Positions 36,883-44,943 of a DNA stretch of 64,000 nucleotides are shown here, piece by piece (the first letter of the stretch is position 1; each line of letters begins with the position of its first letter). Origin of the DNA: Streptomyces avidinii (GTDB lineage Bacteria; Actinomycetota; Actinomycetes; Streptomycetales; Streptomycetaceae); the NCBI RefSeq assembly GCF_014650695.1, contig NZ_BMVL01000005.1, positions 62,001 through 126,000 on the forward strand, written 5' to 3'. The notes under the pieces were generated by a model, which saw nothing but the letters and a program-made list of their open reading frames with translations, made no database searches and was not told where the DNA came from. Made by a program: the position numbers and the translations under genes.

Positions 36883-37244
36883 GGAGGCGCAAACTGACCT
36901 TCGGTCTGTACGCGGACGAGCAGGGGCTGGCCCGGGTCCTGAACCTCGTCGAGGACGCGGTGCGCTCCCGGAACGCCCGGAACACCCGGATCGTGGGCGT
37001 GACCGTCGCGCGCACCGACCCCGGGGGCGAGCCGTCGGCCGCGGACGGGTACGACTTCCTCGCGGAGCAGTGGGCCGTGGAGCATCCCGGGCAGGGCAGC
37101 GGCGCACGGCAACCGGTCGAGCTGCGGCTGTGCCTGGTGTGTTCCCGGCGGACGCATCGGGCGATCCGCAGGACGGTGATCAGCACCCTGTGTCCCGAGG
37201 AAACGGCCGCCCACACCTGCCGTGTTCCATGGACGGCCGCCTGA
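36879..37244 (+). CDS. Small hypothetical protein translationally coupled to the MerR gene
   Basis: 121 residues; ATG overlaps the MerR stop (ATGA). MRRRKLTFGLYADEQGLARVLNLVEDAVRSRN, then IVGVTVARTDPGGEP, and a C-terminal part with C-x2-C and further Cys (LRLCLVCSRRTHR...ISTLCPEETAAHTC) that might bind metal. No family recognised. Tight coupling suggests a functional link with the regulator. Confidence 0.55.
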   Translation: MRRRKLTFGLYADEQGLARVLNLVEDAVRSRNARNTRIVGVTVARTDPGGEPSAADGYDFLAEQWAVEHPGQGSGARQPVELRLCLVCSRRTHRAIRRTVISTLCPEETAAHTCRVPWTAA

Positions 37245-37312
37245 GCGCCCGCCCGGGCCCGCGGTACGCCGAGCACAGTACGGCGTACCGCGGGCCCGGA
37301 CGGGCCGCGTGC

Positions 37313-38116
37313 TCAGGAGGCGCCCATGGCCTTCTTCAGCTCGGCCGCGGCGTTGCGGTACACCGCCAGCAGGTCGAGGTCTTCTCCCGGGTAGTTGACG
37401 ATCTTCACCTGCTTGGCGCCGGAGTCGGGCAGCACCGTGCCGGTGGACATGTGCGCGTTGTCCAGCACCAGCTCCGGCTTCTTCGCCGCCAGCTCGGCCA
37501 GCTGCGCCGGGGTCACGGCCTCGGGCCCGTACGTGCCCACCGTCGTCGCGCCCGCCAGCTTCGCCGACCACGCCGTGAACACCTGCGTCACGACCGACGG
37601 GCTGCGGCCCCCGGGCCAGCCCGCCTGCAGCTCCCGGTTCAGCTTCGCGTACTCGGTGTCGAAGCCGGTCTTCCACTGCGTGGCGGCCTCCGCGGTGCCG
37701 AACAGGCCGGCCAGCCGGCCGACCTCGGCGGACACCTTGGTGGGATCGTTGTCGAGCTCCACCTCGACCAGCTTGGCCTTGGAGCCCGCGGCCTCCTTGA
37801 TCTTCGCCGCGTACGGCTCGAAGGGCGCGTACAACACGAAGTCGGCCTTGGCCACGGCTGCGAGGTCCGAGGGCTTGGGGTCGTAGTCCGGGGCGTGGTG
37901 GACGGACTGCGGCACGATGACCTTGATGTCCTCGGCCCCCGCGGCCTTCGCGAAGGCGCCCTCCCACGTGGTGGTGACGACCACGGACGGCTTGCCGCCC
38001 TGCGGGCGTACGGCGTCCACGGTCGAGGGGTCGCTGTTCCCGCAGGCGGCGGTCAGGAGGAGGGCCGCCGCGCTCAGTGCGAGGAGGGAAGGGATACGGA
38101 CGCGGGTGCGCGCCAT
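37313..38116 (-). CDS. Zinc/manganese-type ABC transporter solute-binding lipoprotein
   Basis: 267 residues. Signal peptide with lipobox LLLTAAC. Cluster A-I (ZnuA/TroA) features: VVVTTTWEGAFAKAAGAEDIKVIV, metal-region VHHAPDYDPKPSDL, the long backbone helix around AEVGRLAGLFGTAEAATQWKTGFDTEYAKLNREL, and LDNAHMSTGT with another potential His ligand. The classical His-rich flexible loop is missing. The gene is last in an ATPase-permease-binding-protein operon and its ATG lies inside the permease coding region (43-nt overlap). Confidence 0.86.
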   Translation of the reverse strand: MARTRVRIPSLLALSAAALLLTAACGNSDPSTVDAVRPQGGKPSVVVTTTWEGAFAKAAGAEDIKVIVPQSVHHAPDYDPKPSDLAAVAKADFVLYAPFEPYAAKIKEAAGSKAKLVEVELDNDPTKVSAEVGRLAGLFGTAEAATQWKTGFDTEYAKLNRELQAGWPGGRSPSVVTQVFTAWSAKLAGATTVGTYGPEAVTPAQLAELAAKKPELVLDNAHMSTGTVLPDSGAKQVKIVNYPGEDLDLLAVYRNAAAELKKAMGAS

Positions 38117-38952
38117 GAGCTGATTCTCCGTTCGGGTATGAAATGCACCGCGAGGACCAGTGCCCCCGCGGTCAGGACGAGAACCGGGCCGGGCGGCCAG
38201 TCCAGCCACAGGGCCAGCAGGAACCCCGTCAGGTTCACCACGACCCCGATGCCGATCGCCCACAGGGTGATCGACTTCAGCGAGCTGCCCAGGCGGCGCG
38301 CCGCGAGTGCGGGCAGCAGGGTCAGGGCGTCGACGAGCAGCGCACCGGTGAGCTTGATCGCCCCGGCGACGGCGATGGCGACCAGCACCAGCAGCGCGGC
38401 CGTCAGGCCCCGCACCGGCACGCCGGAACACTGGGCGAGTTCACGGTCGTACAGCAGCAGGCCGATCTCGCGCCGCCGCCACCAGAACAGGCCCGGCACG
38501 AGGACCGCCAGTACGCCGAGCACGACCAGGTCGGCGCTGCCCACGGACAGGATCGAGCCCCACAGCAGGGCGAACGCGCCGGAGGCGTTGACCCCCGACA
38601 CGGCCAGCAGCAGCAGGGCTGCGGCGATGGCCAGGCTCATCAGCAGACCCATCGCCCCCGACAGGCCGTCCGGGGTCCGGGCGAGCGGGGCCACCCCCGC
38701 ACCGGCCAGCGCGCAGGCCACCAGCGCGCACAGCATCGGGTCCAGCCCGGTGAGCAGGCCGACGGCGATGCCCAGCAGCGCCACGTGCATCATGGCGAAC
38801 CGCACCGGCATGATGTCGAGCCCGACGATGACCACACCGATGACGGGCAGGCCGATGGCGGCCAGCAGCAGGGCCGCACCGGCCCGTTGTACGGGCAGCA
38901 GCCGGAGGAGTTCACCGAGGTCGGCGGCGGCCAGGTGCACGGCCGCGTTCAC
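38074..38952 (-). CDS. Metal ABC transporter permease (ZnuB family)
   Basis: 292 residues from the GTG at 38952 (GTGA overlap with the ATPase stop). Eight to nine membrane segments; ZnuB-type motifs such as MPVRFAMMHVALLGIAVGLLTGLDP and GSILSVGSADLVVLG. Central KLTGALLVDALTLLPALAARRLG is the conserved membrane segment of the family. The C-terminal ~15 residues overlap the start of the binding-protein gene. Substrate most likely zinc or manganese. Confidence 0.86.
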   Translation of the reverse strand: MNAAVHLAAADLGELLRLLPVQRAGAALLLAAIGLPVIGVVIVGLDIMPVRFAMMHVALLGIAVGLLTGLDPMLCALVACALAGAGVAPLARTPDGLSGAMGLLMSLAIAAALLLLAVSGVNASGAFALLWGSILSVGSADLVVLGVLAVLVPGLFWWRRREIGLLLYDRELAQCSGVPVRGLTAALLVLVAIAVAGAIKLTGALLVDALTLLPALAARRLGSSLKSITLWAIGIGVVVNLTGFLLALWLDWPPGPVLVLTAGALVLAVHFIPERRISSWRAPASVSLPSSH

Positions 38953-39584
38953 CGAACCTCCCGCAGTCGGCCCGCGGCCATCTCCAGTACGCGGTCGCAG
39001 CGGTCGGCCAGGGCCCGGTCGTGCGTCACCACGATGAGGGTCACCGGCAGGGAGGTGAGGACGTCCGCGGCCTCCGACTGCCCGTCGAAGTCGAGGGCGG
39101 CGGTCGGTTCGTCCGCCAGGAGCAGCTCGGCCCCCGCGGCGATGCAACCGATCGCCCGGGCCAGGTACATCCGCTGCAACTGGCCGCCGGAGAGGGTGTG
39201 CAGGGGCCGCCCGACGAGCGGAGCCACCCCGAGCCGCTCCGCGGCCGCGGTCGCCTCCGCCGGAGCGCCGCTGGCGGCCAGCAGTTCGGAGCCGAGCAGC
39301 GGGAAGCGGCCGGCGGCCGGCTTCTGCGGGATCCAGGCGCAGGCGCGCCGCCGCCAGGCCCACTCGGCGGGCGACCGGCCCTCCCGGCCGCCGACCAGGA
39401 TCGAGCCCGTGGTCTGCCGGTGCAGACCGAGGACGGCGCGCAGCAGCGTCGTCTTGCCCGAGCCGTTGGTGCCGGTCAGCGCCACGCGTTCGCCCGCGGC
39501 GATCTCCAGATCGACGTCGGCGACGGCCTCCGTCCGGCCGTGCCGGCACACGACGTCCCGCATCCGCACATCCAGCCCGCCCAT
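38949..39584 (-). CDS. Metal ABC transporter ATP-binding protein (ZnuC family)
   Basis: 211 residues from the ATG at 39584, with CAGGAG upstream. Walker A GTNGSGKTT, signature LSGGQLQRMYLARAI, Walker B LLLADEPTAALD and H-loop VVTHD. First gene of the three-gene operon. No Zur-type operator (TGAAAATnATTTTCA-like) was recognised in the 268 bp upstream, so regulation remains open. Confidence 0.88.
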   Translation of the reverse strand: MGGLDVRMRDVVCRHGRTEAVADVDLEIAAGERVALTGTNGSGKTTLLRAVLGLHRQTTGSILVGGREGRSPAEWAWRRRACAWIPQKPAAGRFPLLGSELLAASGAPAEATAAAERLGVAPLVGRPLHTLSGGQLQRMYLARAIGCIAAGAELLLADEPTAALDFDGQSEAADVLTSLPVTLIVVTHDRALADRCDRVLEMAAGRLREVR

Positions 39585-39851
39585 CACACACTCCTGGCGA
39601 TCGTCCTCCGCTGCGAGGGAAGGCGAGGATCCGCCTCCCACGTGGCAGTAGTCGGATGCCGGGCGCCCGGAGTTCCCGGCCGCCGGGAATCGCTCCCCGG
39701 CAGCCGGGCCCGTACGGGGGCCAGCCGGTCGGGTGGTTCTGGCGCACTGCCGCGCGAGGGTCGAAGAGGGCGGGAACGGGTGGGTCCTACGGTCGGTCCC
39801 GTGCGGCCCCTTCGGACCGCGCGAGGCGTCTACAGACGAGGTCGAACCGTC

Positions 39852-40271
39852 ATGAGTCTGAGCATCCGCAACCAGCTCGCGGGCACCGTCACCGCAGTCA
39901 CCGTCGGCGAGGCCATGGCGACGGTCAAGGTCCGGCTGGCCGGCGGCCAGGAGATCACCGCGGCCGTCACCGCCGAGGCAGTCAAGGACCTCGGCATCAC
40001 CTCGGGCTCGGCGGTGAAGGCGCTCGTCAAGGCCACCGAGGTGGCCCTGGCCACCGCCCCGGTCGAGAACCTGTCCATCCGCAACCAGATCACGGGCACC
40101 GTGGCCGAGATCGCGGCCGGCCAGGCCATGGCCGCCGTCAAGGTCAACGTGAGCGGAGGCGGTCTGACCGCGGCCGTGACCGCCGACGCCGTCGAGGCGC
40201 TGGGGCTGTCCGCGGGTTCCTCCGTCGTGGCGCTGATCAAGTCGACCGAGATCTCCCTCGCCACCACCTGA
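39852..40271 (+). CDS. Molbindin with two Mop domains (molybdate/tungstate storage or buffering)
   Basis: 139 residues. Two tandem ~67-residue TOBE/Mop units: residues 1-68 (MSLSIRNQLAGTVTAVTVGEAMATVKV...TEVALAT) and 72-139 (NLSIRNQITGTVAEIAAGQAMAAVKV...TEISLATT). Each has the SIRNQ start and KSTE/KATE molybdate-site residues of the family. Mop proteins bind molybdate or tungstate as oligomers in the cytoplasm. No molybdate transporter lies in the window, but a decayed HTH-Mop gene is 2.5 kb away. Confidence 0.92.
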   Translation: MSLSIRNQLAGTVTAVTVGEAMATVKVRLAGGQEITAAVTAEAVKDLGITSGSAVKALVKATEVALATAPVENLSIRNQITGTVAEIAAGQAMAAVKVNVSGGGLTAAVTADAVEALGLSAGSSVVALIKSTEISLATT

Positions 40272-40417
40272 CCCACGGGCGGGGTCCCGGACTCCCGGAC
40301 GGTCCCCCTGCCACCGTCGATGGTGCGGACGGCTCCCCGGCGCCTGTGCCAAGGGCGAGGCACGGGTGCATACCGCCGACGGACGTACGACCGCAGCGGT
40401 CGAGGCACGTGGTCAGG

Positions 40418-41962
40418 TCACCAGGCGACGTGCCGGTAGTCCTTGAGCAGGACGCCGTGGATGGGACTGCCGGCCTGCCCCTGCACGATGGGGTGATAGA
40501 TGCGCGCGGCGCCGTCGATCACGTCCAGGGGCGGACGCCACCCGGTGGCCGCGTGCCGCTCCCGGGCGGGCAGTGGCTTCTCGTCGGTGACCCAGCCGGT
40601 GTCCACGCTGCAGGTGTGGATGCCCCGGCGGGCCAGGTCCGTCGCACTGGTGCGGGTGAGCATGTTGAGCGCGGCCTTGGCCATGTTGGTGTGCGGGTGG
40701 CCGGCGGTCTTGTTGCGGGCGGCGAACTGGCCCTCGACGGCGGAGACGTTGATCAGATAGCGGCTCGGGTGCGGCGACGCCTCCAGCAGGGGCAGCAGGC
40801 GGTCGGCGAGCAGGAACGGTGCGACGGCGTTGACCAGCTGGACCTCGAGGAGTTCGGCCGGTTCCACCTGGCCGAGCCGCAGCGTCCAGGAGTTGCTGGT
40901 GCCCGTCTCCTGCAGGAGTCCCGCCTCGTCGGTGCGCTCCTGCGGGTCCCGGTCCGGGTCCGGGTCCGATTTCGGTTCCGCGGCGAGGGCGCCTTCGTCC
41001 GCACTGCGGGAGTGCGCCACGGCGGGGGACACCCGGGGCCGCGCGGCGAGTTCCGCCGTCAGGGGGAGTGCGGCGGCGTGTGATCCGGGGACGGTGAATC
41101 CGGGGGCGGTCCAGATCTCCGGCGTGATGGAGGCCCCGGCCGCCCCCGCGCCGGCTTCTGCCGCGACCAGCGCACGGTACGCCCGGGGGGACCGGTGCAG
41201 TGTCTGGGCCGCGTTGTTGACCAGGATGTCCAAGGGTGCGGCCCGGCCGAGCAGGTGGTCGGTCAGGGCGAGTACCTGCCTGGGGTCGCGAAGGTCCAGG
41301 GCGGCGATCCGCAGTCGGTGCCACCAGTCGGCGGCACCCGGCGCCGCGGCGAAGCGGGCGGCGGCGTCCTGAGGGAAGCGGGTCGTGACGGTGAGCTCGG
41401 CCCCGTCGCGCAGCAGCATCAGCGCCATGTGGAAGCCGATCTTGACCCGCCCGCCGGTCAGCAGTGCACGCCGGCCGGTCAGATCGGTCCGGGCGGTGCG
41501 CCGGGTGAAGTTCTCGTCCGCGCAGCCGGGGCACAGCTGGCCGTAGAAGTGATGAACCTGCCGGTAGTGGTTCTTGCAGACGTAGCAGCGCTGTGGGCGG
41601 CCCAGCAGCCCGGGGGACCCGTCGTGGTCCGGTACGCGCTCCGGGGGCCGGCGGGTCACCGCACCGGGACCGCCGTGTCCCTGGACGTAGTCCTGCACGG
41701 ACAGCCCCGATCGGTGCGGGGCCTCGGCCGACAGGGCTGCATCCATGATCCGGTCGGGCGCTCCGGTCGCGGTGGCCGCCACCAACTTCGCGTCGGCCAC
41801 CGCCCGGACGGCCCGTCTCGCGGCACGCCGACGGCGCCGCCCGTCCCGGACGAGGTCGCTGGCGGCCTGTTCCAGCAGACGGCGCCGCTCGTCCTCCAGC
41901 GGCAGGTCGCGTGCCTGGTCCAGCAGGTCCAGGCAGGCCCGTATCGCGGCTTCGTTCTCCAT
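40418..41962 (-). CDS. SDR-family oxidoreductase with a zinc-ribbon-like insert
   Basis: 514 residues. Residues 1-125 are helical and charged ([20 protein letters not shown]). Residues ~126-152 contain CYVCKNHYRQVHHFYGQLCP with GC after it, a C-x2-C ... C-x2-C zinc-ribbon-like pattern. The SDR core follows: RRALLTGGRVKIGFHMALMLL (a TGGRxKIG version of the Rossmann motif), ALDLRDPRQV, LDILVNNAAQT and NVSAVEG...NMAKAALNM with the Asn-Lys of the usual YxxxK position. An acidic, Asp/Pro-rich insert (~residues 315-345) interrupts the SDR fold. Function and substrate unknown. Confidence 0.82.
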   Translation of the reverse strand: MENEAAIRACLDLLDQARDLPLEDERRRLLEQAASDLVRDGRRRRRAARRAVRAVADAKLVAATATGAPDRIMDAALSAEAPHRSGLSVQDYVQGHGGPGAVTRRPPERVPDHDGSPGLLGRPQRCYVCKNHYRQVHHFYGQLCPGCADENFTRRTARTDLTGRRALLTGGRVKIGFHMALMLLRDGAELTVTTRFPQDAAARFAAAPGAADWWHRLRIAALDLRDPRQVLALTDHLLGRAAPLDILVNNAAQTLHRSPRAYRALVAAEAGAGAAGASITPEIWTAPGFTVPGSHAAALPLTAELAARPRVSPAVAHSRSADEGALAAEPKSDPDPDRDPQERTDEAGLLQETGTSNSWTLRLGQVEPAELLEVQLVNAVAPFLLADRLLPLLEASPHPSRYLINVSAVEGQFAARNKTAGHPHTNMAKAALNMLTRTSATDLARRGIHTCSVDTGWVTDEKPLPARERHAATGWRPPLDVIDGAARIYHPIVQGQAGSPIHGVLLKDYRHVAW

Positions 41963-42109
41963 GGGATACCCCCTCCGTGGGACTGAGGGCGGGGGAGGAC
42001 CAGAACAACCGGGGAGTCGTCGTTCCGGTCCCCTGGATTGTTGCGGAAGCCCGACCGCGTCACGATGGTGTCCGTGACCGTGATGTGCGCCGTCAACGCC
42101 CAGCAGTCG

Positions 42110-42424
42110 TCAATTCGAATGCATGCCGGTCACAGTAGCGGTGACCGACCCGGCGGGCCGGGCGCGCAGGCGGTCCGGAACGGCCCGCGGAAGCAGGACG
42201 CACCCGAAGGCGCCGGTGTCGTGGCGGACGACATCGGTGTCCGACTGGCGGACCGTGAATCGGTCGACGGTGGTGTTCAGCGCGCCCGCGGTGATCTGCT
42301 TGTGGACGGTGGTGGTGCCGTTGCCGAACTCGGCCGTGCCGACGGCTATGTCGTAGGTCCCGTGCCGCAGCATGCTGACCCCGGCGTCGGCGAAGTGGCC
42401 GCCCGGCGGGCCGGTCGCGATCAT
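42110..42424 (-). CDS. Hypothetical protein (104 residues)
   Basis: Strong third-position GC from the ATG at 42424 to the stop at 42110 supports real coding. MIATGPPGGHFADAGVSMLRHGTYDIAVGTAEFGNGTTTVHKQITAG is followed by mostly beta-like sequence (NTTVDRFTVRQSDTDVVRH...). No family recognised. Upstream bases GATCAACAAGCGGCGGTCGCG have no clear RBS. It directly abuts the decayed Mop regulator, so it may be part of a rearranged piece. Confidence 0.45.
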   Translation of the reverse strand: MIATGPPGGHFADAGVSMLRHGTYDIAVGTAEFGNGTTTVHKQITAGALNTTVDRFTVRQSDTDVVRHDTGAFGCVLLPRAVPDRLRARPAGSVTATVTGMHSN

Positions 42425-42724
42425 CGCGACCGCCGCTTGTTGATCTCGATCTCGTACGTCATCGGTCGTTTTCGGTGGTGAGCTCGCGGCGGGATCTCCT
42501 CGGCCAGGCGCAGGGCCATGTGGCGTCGCCGTTCGAGACCCCCCCGTGACGGTCGACCCGACCGTGATGCCGAGCTCCTCGACCGACTCCCGGGTCACCA
42601 GGGACACCACGCGGTGCGGGCCGGACTGGATCTCCACCTCGTCGAGCCGTACGGCGGTGACGATCCCGATCTCGGGACTCACGCGCAGTAGTCGGGCGGC
42701 CTGTCCCAGGGAGTACGACGGCAC
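42425..42724 (-). pseudogene. Decayed HTH-Mop (molybdate-responsive) regulator
   Basis: From a GTG at 42724 the frame reads VPSYSLGQAARLLRVSPE and then at once IGIVTAVRLDEVEIQSGPHRVVSLVTRESVEELGITVGSTV. The first part is the start of the excisionase-like HTH of actinobacterial molybdenum-binding regulators and the second is the Mop domain. The recognition helix, wing and linker (~55 residues in intact homologues) are missing, an in-frame internal deletion. The Mop end is also lost: after GSTV the frame runs through a G7 tract into unrelated Arg/Pro-rich sequence. Probably non-functional. Confidence 0.65.
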
Positions 42725-42890
42725 GCCCGCAGCATAGGCGCCGGCGCGCCCGCGGCGACGGTGAGGCATTTTGTATTGCCCTGAGGCTTTTCCAATCCAT
42801 CGCCCCGTTGGTGGCGAATCCCTGATGAGGCTCCTGAGGCAGAAGGGGCCGCCGAACCGACCGTCCGAGGGAAGGAAGGAGGTGAGTGCG

Positions 42891-43250
42891 ATGACCGGTT
42901 CACTGACCGCCCGGCGCCTGATCGTCGGGGCCGCGTCGGCCGGGCTCCTGGCCGGTGGGTCGCTGCTGGGCCTCTCCGGCACCGCGAACGCCGCACCGAC
43001 GGCGTCCGCCGCCGTGAGCTCGACGCTCACCGGTGACCACGACCGGGACCGCGACCGCGACCATCGCAACAACCGGTGGGACCGGTGGGACCGGTGGGAC
43101 CGTCATGACCGCCATGACCGGTGCACCTGGGTGAAGGGGCACTGGGAATCGAAGTGGCACCACGGCAACTGGCACGACGGCTGGTGGGGCCAGAGCTACG
43201 CGAAGAACCACTGGGTTTCGGGCCACTGGAACTGCCACAGCACCTGGTAG
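42891..43250 (+). CDS. Small secreted Trp/His-rich repeat protein
   Basis: 119 residues from the ATG at 42891, with AAGGAGGTGAGTGCG in front. Signal peptide (ARRLIVGAASAGLLAGGSLL, cleavage near ANA-AP). The mature part has a D-R dipeptide run, then WDRWDRWDRHDRHDR from a tandem DNA repeat. It ends in a Trp/His-rich block with three W-x2-x-H-W like units: WVKGHWESKWHHGNWHDGWW, then HWVSGHWNCHSTW. Two Cys flank the block. The W-x-x-G-H-W pattern recalls the YXWxxGHW repeats of secreted proteins. Possibly metal- or surface-binding; no defined function. Confidence 0.7.
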   Translation: MTGSLTARRLIVGAASAGLLAGGSLLGLSGTANAAPTASAAVSSTLTGDHDRDRDRDHRNNRWDRWDRWDRHDRHDRCTWVKGHWESKWHHGNWHDGWWGQSYAKNHWVSGHWNCHSTW

Positions 43251-43330
43251 CGCCGAAACCGGCACCGCGGGGTTCCGGGGTTGCAGCCCCGGAGCCCCGT
43301 CCGTGAGTACCGGACGCAGGGGGTGACCAC

Positions 43331-44083
43331 ATGAACCGGCGCCGGGCCGACCTCCACGCCCTCGCCGCGGCCTACGCACTGGACGCGCTGGAGGCCGGCG
43401 AGCAGGAGCCGTTCACCGCGCACCTCGACCGGTGCGAGGAGTGCAGCCGGGACGTGGCCGAGTTCCGGGCCACCGCCGCACGCCTGGCCGCCGCCGTGAG
43501 CCGGCCGCCGCCCGCCGGCATGAAGCAGCGGACCCTGGCGGCCGTCGACAGCGTCCGCCAGCTCCCGCCCCGGAGCCCCGTGGCCCGGATCCCGGTCCCG
43601 ACGCGCGGAGCACTGCGCCGCAGGGCCGGGGTCCTCGTCGCGGCCGCGAGTCTGGCCGTCGCCGCCCTGTTCGCCGGCCTGGCCGCCCAGCAGTACGAGG
43701 AGGGCCGCCGCTACGAACGGCAGGCCCGGCAGATCGAGCAGCGCCTCGACACCGTCGGCGCGGTCCTGTCCGCCCCCGACGCCCGCGCGACGTACGGCCG
43801 GACCAGCAACGGAGCCTCCACCGCCATCGTCACCTCGGCCCTGCGCGACCAGGCTCTCTTCTATGCCAGCGGACTGCCGACGGCCGCCCCCGGCACGACC
43901 TACCAGCTCTGGCTGGACCAGGGCGGCACCATGCGCCCGGCCGGTCTCCTCCACCGGGACGGCACCGTCCTCCTCGACGGAGACACGGCCGACGCCGGCG
44001 CGGTCGGCCTCACCCTCGAACCCACCGGCGGATCATCCCGTCCCACCACGGCTCCCCTCCTCCTGCTGGACCTCCCGGCCTGA
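43331..44083 (+). CDS. RskA-type anti-sigma factor (zinc-binding N-terminus)
   Basis: 250 residues; ATG preceded by GGGGGTGACCAC. The cytoplasmic ZAS domain reads HALAAAYALDALEAGEQEPFTAHLDRCEECSRDVAEF, with H-x3-C-x2-C (residues ~37-44). One membrane segment (VLVAAASLAVAALFAGLAA, ~residues 97-115) is followed by an RskA-like external domain (TYQLWLDQGGTMRPAGLL). It should hold an ECF sigma factor at the membrane until cleaved. No sigma gene is next to it, which is unusual; the only ECF gene in the window lies 17 kb away. Confidence 0.87.
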   Translation: MNRRRADLHALAAAYALDALEAGEQEPFTAHLDRCEECSRDVAEFRATAARLAAAVSRPPPAGMKQRTLAAVDSVRQLPPRSPVARIPVPTRGALRRRAGVLVAAASLAVAALFAGLAAQQYEEGRRYERQARQIEQRLDTVGAVLSAPDARATYGRTSNGASTAIVTSALRDQALFYASGLPTAAPGTTYQLWLDQGGTMRPAGLLHRDGTVLLDGDTADAGAVGLTLEPTGGSSRPTTAPLLLLDLPA

Positions 44084-44134
44084 CCGCGGCGGTGGCGGAC
44101 GGGGCAGCGGGGGCGGGGCGGCGGGGCCGGGGCC

Positions 44135-44584
44135 TCAGGGGGTCATGTCGTAGGTGACCCACATGGTGCGGGTGGCCACCTGGTCGTACTTGGCCCGCGC
44201 CCGGTGGTTGTCGTCGGCGGTGATCCAGCGGACCACGCTCCAGCCCCGCTCGGCCGCGAGCGCGCGCAGGGCGCCGAGCAGCTGGTCGGCGGCGCCCGAG
44301 CCGCGGTGTTCGGGCGCCACGAACAGGTCGTCGAGGAAGCAGCCGACCGTCGCGGAGAGGGGACGCGCGAACGGACGGTAGTGGGCTAGGCCCAGCAGCT
44401 GGCCCTCGGCGTCCTCGGCCACCAGGGCCCCGACCTCGTGGTCGGGGTCGGTCACCCACGACCACACGGTGGCGGCCGCCTCCTCGGTCTGCTCGACCCG
44501 GTAGAAGTCGGCGTAGCCGCGGTAGAGGGCGCGCCACTGTGCGAAATCCCCGGCCCGCACGGAACGCACGCTGATGTCGGACAT
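44135..44584 (-). CDS. GNAT-family N-acetyltransferase
   Basis: 149 residues. MSDISVRSVRAGDFAQWRALYRGYADFY starts the GNAT fold. Acetyl-CoA-binding motif A reads CFLDDLFVAPEHRGSGAADQLLGALRALAAERGW, with R/Q-x-x-G-x-G/A as HRGSGAA. Substrate unknown; the group includes diamine/aminoglycoside-like acetylators. Confidence 0.88.
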   Translation of the reverse strand: MSDISVRSVRAGDFAQWRALYRGYADFYRVEQTEEAAATVWSWVTDPDHEVGALVAEDAEGQLLGLAHYRPFARPLSATVGCFLDDLFVAPEHRGSGAADQLLGALRALAAERGWSVVRWITADDNHRARAKYDQVATRTMWVTYDMTP

Positions 44585-44943
44585 AGGACTGGACTCCCGT
44601 GATCGAAGGTTCGGTGCAGAGCATCGATCATGCGGGAGTCCGGCGGGCCCGGCAGGTGCCGGGGTGTCGCAAACACGGCCGTCCCCGCGCCGCGATGGAG
44701 TGCGGCCCGATGGCGGAGCCCCTGCGCGCCGAACACCGCGATCGGCGCGCAGGAGCTTCCTGCGCCAGGTCCCTCCACGACTGCGAGAGCCGCCGAGCAC
44801 TCCGGAGGGGGCGGTGGCCATGGCCGGTCAACCAGGAACCGCCCGGAGCGGCTCCTGGTTCCGGGCTCCAGGCATGCATCTGCCAGGTGGCGATGCCCTT
44901 CGGCCTTGCTGATGCCGTCAGGGTCCACGCCCTCGATGCCCGG
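44585..44943. other. 359-bp gene-free stretch
   Basis: Lies between the GNAT start and the end of the next minus-strand gene. Apart from the terminator at 44830-44860 nothing was recognised: no tRNA fold, no small gene with an RBS. Confidence 0.5.
44830..44860 (-). terminator. Terminator downstream of the membrane protein gene
   Basis: 12 base pairs with one A-C mismatch (AACCAGGA/TCCTGGTT plus CCGC/GCGG), 5-nt loop; ~85 bp after the stop at 44944 on the minus strand. Confidence 0.65.

Noticed and set aside
39585..39851. Zur operator for the metal ABC operon
   Set aside because: No TGAAAATnATTTTCA-like palindrome could be seen in the region upstream of the ATPase gene.
44585..44829. tRNA or small RNA gene in the gene-free stretch
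   Set aside because: No cloverleaf-compatible arms or CCA-like end were found.
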